DNA of 7,666 bases, from NCBI GenBank assembly GCA_002305535.1, contig DBRE01000107.1, positions 10,260-17,925 of the forward strand, given 5' to 3'. Shown one piece after another: positions 1-5,054 of the stretch (its first letter is position 1; each line of letters starts with the position of its first letter). A program made the translations under genes and the position numbers. The stretch is from Syntrophomonas sp. UBA1376 (lineage in GTDB: Bacteria; Bacillota; Syntrophomonadia; Syntrophomonadales; Syntrophomonadaceae). The notes beneath the pieces were generated by a model, which worked only from the letters and a program-made list of their open reading frames with translations, did not search any database and was not told the DNA's origin.

Positions 1-49
1 ATACCCTGGCGTGAGCTTGGTTCTCCTTAAGTTGTCTTCTCATCCCACT

Positions 50-574
50 TTAATAATCCAGGCTGGATACTGCTGTCTCCCGGCAGTTGCGCTTGGGGCA
101 TTGGGCATCGTGTTCGCAACTGATACATATGCGCGACAGATTATCAGCCCGATGGATACGTTCTCCCAAGAAACTCATGGTGGAGCTGATATTGCGATGT
201 TCATAAACCGCCCGTGCGATCAGTTCCACTTCATTGGGATCAAAAAAGGCTCGAGGGAGAATTTCCCGAGCCAGCCTAGCTCCAAAGGAAGCGTGGTCTA
301 CACCTGCTTTATATTCTTGCCATTTGCCGATGTCGTGCAGAAGACCGGCGCCATAGATAACTTCCTTGGCGGCCAGACGGCCAGACAAGCCGTATTCCTG
401 CATAAAATACTTAAGATCATTATGTTCCAAAACTAAGATATAAGCGATGCGTGCTACATCTAGATGATGACGAAAATCATGGAGGCAGAACTTCGGTTCC
501 TTTTCCTCTTCTGCGTTCCGCTGCAGATATTGATTATATAATTCATCATTTACCAGTAGTTCAACCCTCTTCAT
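50..574 (-). CDS. HD-domain metal-dependent phosphohydrolase (hypothetical, 174 aa)
   Basis: Small soluble protein of the HD superfamily, whose members usually hydrolyse phosphate esters of nucleotides using one or two divalent metals. The substrate cannot be read from the sequence. Visible metal-ligand candidates are H36/H37 in FRHHLDVAR, the HD pair H80-D81 in GLLHDIGKW, H94 in DHASFGA, H126 in YEHRN, and D144 in HRADNLSR, in the usual HD order. A C-terminal cluster C150, C153, C159 and C164 (C-X2-C-X5-C-X4-C) follows the RAD motif and could bind Zn or an Fe-S centre. There is no signal peptide or membrane segment. The ATG at 574 is chosen because a GAGGTGA Shine-Dalgarno lies 7 nt upstream; a TTG at 580 is only 1 nt from that site. 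The gene stands apart from ndk by about 455 bp of repeats, so it probably has its own promoter. Membership of the HD fold is secure, function is not. Confidence 0.88.
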   Translation of the reverse strand: MKRVELLVNDELYNQYLQRNAEEEKEPKFCLHDFRHHLDVARIAYILVLEHNDLKYFMQEYGLSGRLAAKEVIYGAGLLHDIGKWQEYKAGVDHASFGARLAREILPRAFFDPNEVELIARAVYEHRNISSTMSFLGERIHRADNLSRICISCEHDAQCPKRNCRETAVSSLDY

Positions 575-581
575 AATCAAT

Positions 582-588
582 TCACCTC
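582..588 (-). promoter_or_regulatory. Ribosome binding site of the HD-domain gene
   Basis: On the minus strand GAGGTGA is followed by 7 nt and then ATG at 574. This spacing decides for the ATG and against the in-frame TTG at 580. Confidence 0.75.
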
Positions 589-626
589 ATATATCGATTT
601 TAAGAGATAATAGGGTGTTCACTAGT

Positions 627-632
627 ATTATA
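627..632 (-). promoter_or_regulatory. Possible -10 box upstream of the HD-domain gene
   Basis: A perfect TATAAT occurs on the minus strand about 53 nt before the ATG. No good -35 is found at 16-18 nt: the best nearby match, TTTTCA, is only 14 nt away. The surroundings are AT-rich, so a chance match is possible. Confidence 0.3.
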
Positions 633-703
633 TTAAACGACCGCAATGAAAATCCTGCCCCACGTGATTAGAAAGGTGCTTGGGCAAGGGGGCTTTAACC
701 CGG

Positions 704-733
704 TAGGGGGACGATGCCTACATCGTCTCCCTA
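704..733. repeat. Palindromic unit 1 (GACGATG-CCTA-CATCGTC core)
   Basis: A 13-bp stem with one G-T pair and a 4-nt loop. There is no T-run on either side, so it does not look like an intrinsic terminator. It is the left inner unit of the 132-bp element. Confidence 0.7.
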
Positions 734-747
734 TTGCCCAGGAGAAC

Positions 748-769
748 GGGGCGATGTGGGCATCGTCCC
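748..769. repeat. Palindromic unit 2, inverted relative to unit 1
   Basis: GGGGCGATG pairs with CATCGTCCC plus one C across the loop TGGG (9 bp, one G-T). With its flank to 775 it mirrors unit 1. The same core recurs almost identically at 943-962. Confidence 0.7.
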
Positions 770-844
770 CCTACCATCCTTCCTATCCAACGCCTTTCTA
801 GCCTTGTTATGAGAACTGATCCTACCACGAGCTATCTTAAATGT

Positions 845-880
845 CATCCTGAGGGAGGAACGACCGAAGGATCTTTCCCC
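845..880. repeat. Dispersed-repeat-like motif (CATCCTGAGG...GAAGGATCT)
   Basis: CATCCTGAGGGAGGAACGAC followed by CGAAGGATCTTTCC resembles the short CATCCTGAG...GAAGGATCT sequences that recur between genes in many bacterial genomes. ATCCT at 846-850 and AGGAT at 868-872 are an inverted pair. A partial echo, AGGATCTTCCGACTTGC, starts at 904. The family assignment rests on memory of the motif; only one good copy lies here. Confidence 0.45.
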
Positions 881-942
881 CTGCACCAGCAATGATTCGT
901 GGGAGGATCTTCCGACTTGCGTCTTTCCCGGGGCAGCACACG

Positions 943-962
943 GGGCGATGTGGGCATCGCCC
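943..962. repeat. Palindromic unit 3 (GGGCGATG-TGGG-CATCGCCC)
   Basis: A perfect 8-bp stem with a TGGG loop. The flanks CGGGG and CCTAC also match unit 2, so it is a solitary member of the same short-palindrome family. The third copy within 260 bp supports a genuine repeat family rather than chance. Confidence 0.7.
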
Positions 963-977
963 TACTCCTTTCAAGAG

Positions 978-1019
978 AAGAGGGGACCGTTTGGGGGTCA
1001 CCCCAAACCGTCCCCTCTT
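978..1019. repeat. Long hairpin just downstream of ndk
   Basis: 978-996 pairs with 1001-1019 (18 of 19 pairs, a single C-C mismatch at 988/1009) around the loop GTCA. The arms contain AGAGGGGAC and GTCCCCTCT. It begins 11 nt after the ndk stop and could stop or protect the ftsH-ndk message. However, no U-tract follows on the minus strand (CTCTTGAAAGG), so it is not a canonical intrinsic terminator. Arms of this GGGGAC...GTCCCC type resemble REP sequences linked to REP-associated tyrosine transposases in clostridia; that link is from memory and untested here. Confidence 0.7.
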
Positions 1020-1029
1020 GCATATAGGG

Positions 1030-1443
1030 TCATTTTATTTCGGAAGGTTGAAAGAACAGGTTTATTTCTCGTCGGGCTGATTCTTCAGAATCGGAGCCGT
1101 GGATGATATTGAAATTGATGCTGTTACCAAAATCGCCGCGGATGGTTCCCGGATCTGCTTCCAGTGGGTTGGTTTTTCCCATCATTATGCGTATGGCCGG
1201 GATGACACTTTCGCCTTCCCATACCATGGCCACCACCGGTCCAGAGGTAATAAAATCCACCAAGTCCGCAAAAAAGGGCCGGGCGCTATGTTCAGCATAA
1301 TGTGACTCTGCTGTGGCTCGATCCAGCTGTAGCATCTTTAAGGCGGCCAGACGAAAGCCTTTTTGTTCAATGCGGCGGATGATCTCCCCTACCAGAGCTC
1401 TTTCTACTCCATCGGGTTTTATCATTACCAAAGTCTGTTGCAC
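1030..1443 (-). CDS. ndk: Nucleoside diphosphate kinase
   Basis: Cytosolic enzyme that moves the gamma-phosphate from ATP to other (d)NDPs through a phospho-histidine, balancing nucleotide pools. The 137-aa length is normal for a bacterial Ndk. Visible motifs are K9 in MIKPDGVER, R85 and T91 in IRIMMGKTNP, R102 in GTIRGDFG, N112, and the phosphorylated H115 in NIIHGSDS. All core active-site residues are present, so the enzyme should be active. The start is GTG, immediately after the ftsH TAA (TAAGTG). Its Shine-Dalgarno AAGGAG at 1452-1457 lies inside the last codons of ftsH, 8 nt from the start, so translation is probably coupled to ftsH. The stop is TGA, and a strong hairpin follows 11 nt later. 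No separate promoter was found, so it is most likely co-transcribed with ftsH. Confidence 0.97.
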   Translation of the reverse strand: MQQTLVMIKPDGVERALVGEIIRRIEQKGFRLAALKMLQLDRATAESHYAEHSARPFFADLVDFITSGPVVAMVWEGESVIPAIRIMMGKTNPLEADPGTIRGDFGNSINFNIIHGSDSEESARREINLFFQPSEIK

Positions 1444-3327
1444 TTAGTTTTCTCCTTCTGTTTTTTCAGCAGGGTTTTCTGGGGAAGCCTCGCTGTCGGC
1501 CTCGGCCTGATCCTTCTCACCAATCGCTTGTCCGGTCATAATGGCCTCGAACTCGTCAGCTTCCATGGTTTCCTCTATCATTAATCGTTCCGCAACTTTA
1601 TGCAGTTTATCCATATTATCCAGCAAAATTTTCTCAGCTTTATTATAGCTTGCTTCCATGTATTGACTGGCTTCTTTGTCAATGGCAAAAGCTATGGCAT
1701 CGGAATAATTGCGATCCCGGGATATGTCGCGACCCAAAAATACTTCTTCGCTCTTGTGGCCGAAAGTCATCGGCCCTAGCTCATCGGACATCCCGTATTC
1801 GGTGATCATCTTACGCACTATTCCAGAGGCCCGCTCCAGATCATTCTGAGCTCCCGTACTGATGTCGTTCAACACCAGGGCTTCAGCCACCCGTCCTCCT
1901 AGAAGGGTCGCTACCTCATCCAACAGATAGGACTTGGTGATATAATTCCGATCTTCCTCGGGCAGTAACAAGGTGTAGCCTCCGGCGCGCCCGCGGGGGA
2001 TGATGGAAATCTTATGCAGTTTATCGGTGTTGGGCAGGAAATAACTGACCAGAGCATGGCCGGCTTCATGATAAGCCACCAGTTTCTTCTCTTTTTCCGA
2101 TATGACTCGGGTTTTCTTCTCGGGTCCAGCGATGACTCGCTCAATGGATTCTTCCATTTCCTCCATACCGATCAGCTTTTTATTGCGCCGAGCCGTGAGC
2201 AAGGCGGCTTCATTGACCATATTGGCCAAATCTGCACCGGTAAAGCCTGGGGTGCGCTTGGCTAATACCTCCAGGTTTATGTCATCAGCCAGGGGCTTGC
2301 CTTTGATATGCACCTTGAGAATAGCTTCCCGCCCTTTGACATCAGGACGATCGATCAGAATATGACGGTCAAAACGCCCTGGCCTCAGCAGAGCAGGATC
2401 CAAGATATCGGGCCGGTTAGTGGAAGCCATGACAATAATTCCTTCATTGGTGCTGAAACCATCCATTTCAACCAGCAATTGATTCAAGGTCTGCTCACGT
2501 TCATCGTGTCCGCCGCCTAGACCGGCACCGCGCTGGCGCCCCACAGCATCAATTTCATCGATAAATACTATACAGGGGGAGTTCTTTTTGGCCTGTTCGA
2601 ACAAATCCCGCACCCTGGCAGCACCAACTCCCACAAACATTTCTACAAAATCAGAACCACTGATGGAAAAGAAAGGTACACCAGCTTCCCCGGCTACGGC
2701 TTTAGCCATGAGGGTCTTACCGGTACCGGGCGCTCCAAACAGTAGCACTCCTTTAGGGATCTTGGCTCCGATCTCGATGAACTTCTGCGGATTTTTGAGG
2801 AATTCGACTACTTCCTGCATTTCCTCTTTAGCCTCGTCCGCTCCGGCTACATCCTCAAAAGTGATTTTTACTTCTTCACCGGTCATGAGCCGGGCTTTGC
2901 TACGGCCAAACTGCATTACCCGATTGCCGCCGCCCTGACTCTGATTCATGATGAATATCAGAAAGGCGATCAGGATGATAATAGGAAATAGGGTCGACAA
3001 TAGTGACATCCACCAGGGAGGTGGCTTCACTTCATCGACCTGGTATTCAACCTTCTTATTATCCCGGAGAATCTGAACGACATTACTCTCCTTGGAGACA
3101 GTAGTAGCATATTGGCTACCATCAGATAATTCTCCGGTTATATTGTAGACTAGCTCATCCACCTCTACCTGAGCAGTTTTAACCTGACCTTGGTCGACTT
3201 TATTAAGAAATTGGGGCTCGGTCAACTCGGTTATATTTACCTCATTGGTGGAGGTCAGCTTGATGGCAAATAAGGCCATTAGGACGATAAGTACATATAT
3301 CGCAATATTTTTGAGGGTCTTATCCAA
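1444..3327 (-). CDS. ftsH: ATP-dependent zinc metalloprotease FtsH
   Basis: Membrane-anchored hexameric AAA+ protease that pulls out and degrades misfolded membrane proteins and selected regulators; in Bacillus it is also needed for efficient sporulation. As a 627-aa protein it shows membrane segment 1 (about residues 7-24), an extracytoplasmic domain, membrane segment 2 (about 107-127), Walker A GAPGTGKT (198-205), the pore motif FVG (231-233), Walker B IVFIDEID (253-260), arginine fingers in LRPGRFDR (R315, R318), the zinc site HEAGH (420-424) and the third ligand D496 in GAQNDLERA. The C-terminal tail is acidic and low in complexity, as in other FtsH proteins. The TTG at 3327 is chosen because AAGGAGAGG lies just upstream; an in-frame TTG at 3345 (6 residues longer) has no Shine-Dalgarno. 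Its promoter lies in the gap after tilS, and hpt is absent between the two. Confidence 0.98.
   Translation of the reverse strand: MDKTLKNIAIYVLIVLMALFAIKLTSTNEVNITELTEPQFLNKVDQGQVKTAQVEVDELVYNITGELSDGSQYATTVSKESNVVQILRDNKKVEYQVDEVKPPPWWMSLLSTLFPIIILIAFLIFIMNQSQGGGNRVMQFGRSKARLMTGEEVKITFEDVAGADEAKEEMQEVVEFLKNPQKFIEIGAKIPKGVLLFGAPGTGKTLMAKAVAGEAGVPFFSISGSDFVEMFVGVGAARVRDLFEQAKKNSPCIVFIDEIDAVGRQRGAGLGGGHDEREQTLNQLLVEMDGFSTNEGIIVMASTNRPDILDPALLRPGRFDRHILIDRPDVKGREAILKVHIKGKPLADDINLEVLAKRTPGFTGADLANMVNEAALLTARRNKKLIGMEEMEESIERVIAGPEKKTRVISEKEKKLVAYHEAGHALVSYFLPNTDKLHKISIIPRGRAGGYTLLLPEEDRNYITKSYLLDEVATLLGGRVAEALVLNDISTGAQNDLERASGIVRKMITEYGMSDELGPMTFGHKSEEVFLGRDISRDRNYSDAIAFAIDKEASQYMEASYNKAEKILLDNMDKLHKVAERLMIEETMEADEFEAIMTGQAIGEKDQAEADSEASPENPAEKTEGEN
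1452..1457 (-). promoter_or_regulatory. Ribosome binding site of ndk inside ftsH
   Basis: AAGGAG on the minus strand is made from the final Glu-Gly-Glu codons of ftsH and sits 8 nt from the ndk GTG. A site within the upstream reading frame supports coupled translation. Confidence 0.8.
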
Positions 3328-3333
3328 AATTTT

Positions 3334-3342
3334 CCTCTCCTT
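3334..3342 (-). promoter_or_regulatory. Ribosome binding site that sets the ftsH start
   Basis: AAGGAGAGG on the minus strand ends 6 nt before TTG at 3327. If TTG at 3345 were the start, this strong site would be codons 2-4 and the real start would have none. Confidence 0.65.
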
Positions 3343-3367
3343 CAAGCTGCAGCGAATTTTCCGTCAT

Positions 3368-3396
3368 ATTGTAGCATAACCTCCTACCCTTTACAA
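3368..3396 (-). promoter_or_regulatory. Sigma-A type promoter of ftsH-ndk
   Basis: On the minus strand TTGTAA (3396-3391, 4 of 6) is followed by 17 nt and TACAAT (3373-3368, 5 of 6), with TGC directly before the -10 giving an extended -10. Initiation near 3361 would leave a leader of about 34 nt before the TTG at 3327. An AGGAGG in the spacer region has no start codon at a useful distance. Confidence 0.6.
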
Positions 3397-3420
3397 TCTA
3401 GACCAATTTCACGAAAACAT

Positions 3421-3433
3421 CTACCTTAGGTAG
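3421..3433. repeat. Short palindrome spanning the tilS stop codon
   Basis: CTACCT and AGGTAG are inverted arms around one base, with the TAA stop in the turn. On the minus strand ATGTTTTC follows. A 5-bp stem with a short T-run is at best a weak terminator. Confidence 0.25.
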
Positions 3434-4802
3434 CTTTCGCATCTGGGCGGGCTTTTATCACAAGAATTCGCCGGGTGGAATCGGTTACGACGGCTGGCTG
3501 GGTCACCATAAATCCCATTACAGCATAAATCTCCTCCCCGGCAGCCAACAGGACGATCCGGTTGCGCTGGCGAGCAGGAATCTTTTGTTCCATAAAGTAT
3601 TTTTTCAAACTCTTGCGACCCTTGAAACCCAGCGGCCGCAATCGGTCTCCTGCCTGGCGCGATCGTAAGCATAACGGGCTAGCCAGGCGATCCAAATCAA
3701 GAGCAATGGTATCTGGAGCAGGTTGCCACTCCTGGGCAGGCACTATGGCCAAGGAATAGTTCATGCCCAGTTCACGGATATATACCTGTCCAGGAACAGT
3801 GACCGGATAACAAAAGGAAGGGCTGTCAGTAAGATCCTGAGTAAACACCAGTTTGTGATAGACCTTGCCTACCCTGACATCATCGGCTAATTGCAAGATG
3901 AGATTGGAGCCGGGTTTGCTCAAGAGCTCGCGCACTTTCAGCAGATCATCCCGCGACCAGTCGCTCTGATGGGATACCTCCACCAAAGCCCGCAGAATCA
4001 AGCGGCTTTGCAGAGCAGCCGGTTCCTCCCGAAGACGATCAGCATCCAGTTCCAGTGTCCCCTCTACCCAACTCGATAATAGCGGCCATTGCCGGTCAGC
4101 CATTTCATCCAGGGCGGCATTCTCCTCCTGAGCGATGGCTGCCAGGCGGTTGAGCGCCTCTACAATGCGCGGATTGAAAGCTTCCTGCAGGTAAGGGATC
4201 AGGTGCAAACGAATACGGTTGCGAACAAAAGCAGGATCATGGTTAGTAAGATCCTGACAGAAAGGCAGCTGATGTTCCTGAACATACCTTTCAATATCCT
4301 GGCGGGTAACACATAAAAGTGGCCGGATCAGCTTTCCCTTAACGGGCTGCATACCCTGCAACCCACGAATGCCACTACCACGCAATAGATGGAGCAGGAC
4401 GCTTTCCGCCTGATCATCCTGGTGATGAGCAGTGGCAATGTGATCGGCACCCAGTTCATCAGCCAGTTCGCGGAAAAACTGATAACGGCAATCCCGCCCC
4501 GCCTCTTCCAGAGACCTTTTGGTGCGGGCTGCAACTGCCGCCACATCCACTGTTTTGGTATAGCAAGGGATATCCCAGCGACGGCAGGTGTCGCGAACCA
4601 GCTGTTCATCCTGGCCTGCCTGGCTGCGCAAACTGTGGTTTAAGTGAGCAGCCCACAGCACACCACCGTTATCCATGCAACGCTGCTGCAGAATATGTAG
4701 CAGGGCCATCGAATCTGCTCCCCCGGAAACCCCTACCAGTACTCGGGCTCCAGGCTTTAGCATATTCTGGTCATTTATATAGCGTACCACAGTTTGATAC
4801 AT
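3426..4802 (-). CDS. tilS: tRNA(Ile)-lysidine synthetase
   Basis: Cytosolic enzyme that adds lysine to C34 of the CAU-anticodon tRNA-Ile using ATP. This converts it from reading AUG to AUA, and it is essential in most bacteria. The 458-aa protein has the N-terminal PP-loop ATPase domain with SGGADS (26-31), LNHSLR (54-59) and TAHHQDDQAES (124-134), then RNRIR (194-198), a helical middle region, and a C-terminal TilS domain with GDRLRP (385-390), GRKSLKKYF (395-403) and IPARQR (408-413). Length and domain order match full-length TilS enzymes of the Bacillus type. The ATG start has an AAGGAT Shine-Dalgarno 8 nt upstream. A position between spoIIE and ftsH is common in spore formers. The 252-bp gap from spoIIE and a promoter-like sequence suggest separate transcription, perhaps with some read-through. 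Confidence 0.97.
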   Translation of the reverse strand: MYQTVVRYINDQNMLKPGARVLVGVSGGADSMALLHILQQRCMDNGGVLWAAHLNHSLRSQAGQDEQLVRDTCRRWDIPCYTKTVDVAAVAARTKRSLEEAGRDCRYQFFRELADELGADHIATAHHQDDQAESVLLHLLRGSGIRGLQGMQPVKGKLIRPLLCVTRQDIERYVQEHQLPFCQDLTNHDPAFVRNRIRLHLIPYLQEAFNPRIVEALNRLAAIAQEENAALDEMADRQWPLLSSWVEGTLELDADRLREEPAALQSRLILRALVEVSHQSDWSRDDLLKVRELLSKPGSNLILQLADDVRVGKVYHKLVFTQDLTDSPSFCYPVTVPGQVYIRELGMNYSLAIVPAQEWQPAPDTIALDLDRLASPLCLRSRQAGDRLRPLGFKGRKSLKKYFMEQKIPARQRNRIVLLAAGEEIYAVMGFMVTQPAVVTDSTRRILVIKARPDAKAT

Positions 4803-4832
4803 AGGGTGCGATCCTTGCTTTTTATATCCTTA

Positions 4833-4865
4833 TATATATGCTACCCGCAAATCTCCCCCTGTCAA
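4833..4865 (-). promoter_or_regulatory. Possible tilS promoter
   Basis: A perfect TTGACA (4865-4860, minus strand) precedes an alternating TATATATA tract at 4831-4838. The spacing to the best -10 is 19-21 nt, longer than the 17-18 nt usual for sigma-A, so strength is doubtful. It lies about 30-60 nt before the tilS ATG. Confidence 0.4.
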
Positions 4866-4923
4866 ACTGCTTTGTGAAGTTAGTGGTATAAGAGAACTGG
4901 AGATTATACGCTTTAAAAATTTT

Positions 4924-4957
4924 GACGCAGATTTACGCAGATCTTTTATGATCTTTT
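4924..4957. repeat. Two tandem pairs with 10-nt period, dispersed-repeat-like
   Basis: ACGCAGAT occurs at 4925-4932 and 4935-4942, then GATCTTTT at 4940-4947 and 4950-4957, both at exactly 10-nt pitch. AGATC (4939-4943) and GATCT (4950-4954) form a 5-bp inverted pair followed on the plus strand by a T-rich run. The GACGCAGATTTACGCAGAT part resembles a short repeat seen between genes in many genomes; this is recalled, not tested. Confidence 0.45.
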
Positions 4958-4982
4958 TTCTTTTGTGTTTTTTTACAAGGGA

Positions 4983-5012
4983 GGATTGTTGCGTCGTGAC
5001 GTGGCGATCTCA
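4983..5012. repeat. Dispersed-repeat-like motif (GACGTGGCGATCTC)
   Basis: TTGCGTCGTGACGTGGCGAT followed by CTCA resembles a degenerate form of the GCAACGACGTGGCAATCTC motif that recurs in intergenic DNA of many bacteria. There is only one copy here and no match elsewhere in the window, so this is a weak call. Confidence 0.3.
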
Positions 5013-5054
5013 ACCAGATGTTATCTGCAAGCAAAACAACTTCATCATACACGT

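Larger units (their letters stand above)
669..800. repeat. 132-bp nested inverted repeat, REPIN- or MITE-like
   Basis: The outer ends are inverted copies: TAGAAAGGTG at 669-678 and CGCCTTTCTA at 791-800 match at 9 of 10 positions. The inner segments 702-727 and 750-775 are inverted copies over 26 nt with two mismatches. Each inner segment is also a hairpin by itself: 704-716 pairs with 721-733 (13 bp, one G-T, loop CCTA), and 748-756 pairs with 761-769 (9 bp, one G-T, loop TGGG). Two small palindromes facing each other across about 15 nt is the architecture of REPINs, the doublet form of REP sequences. No clear target-site duplication or coding capacity is seen, and no transposase lies in the window. 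Mobile origin is an inference. Confidence 0.65.
575..1029. other. Repeat-dense intergenic region
   Basis: About 455 bp between the HD-domain gene and ndk with no supportable protein gene. It holds a 132-bp nested palindrome (669-800), a dispersed-repeat-like motif (845-880) with a partial echo near 904-920, another copy of the palindrome core (943-962), and a long hairpin (978-1019). The first 90 bp contain the HD-gene ribosome binding site and a possible -10. The bases at 801-844 show nothing I recognise. Confidence 0.8.

Noticed and set aside
1..43. Open minus-strand frame from ATG at 43 (MRRQLKENQAHARV) running off the window edge
   Set aside because: Only 14 codons, with a weak ribosome site (AAGTGGG). 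It could be the start of a next gene but cannot be supported from so little sequence.
11..436. Plus-strand 141-codon frame opposite the HD-domain gene
   Set aside because: It is antisense to conserved HD motifs; its hydrophobic start reflects the complement of the real gene and there is no convincing ribosome site.
669..1019. CRISPR array
   Set aside because: The repeats are palindromic, of differing type, irregularly spaced, and lack uniform spacers or cas genes.
892..1080. Plus-strand 62-codon frame across the repeats and the ndk 3' end
   Set aside because: It is a translation of two palindromes plus antisense ndk, with no ribosome site or recognisable domain.
5016..5028. CAGAT/ATCTG small hairpin after spoIIE as a terminator
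   Set aside because: The stem is only 5 bp and no U-tract follows on the minus strand.
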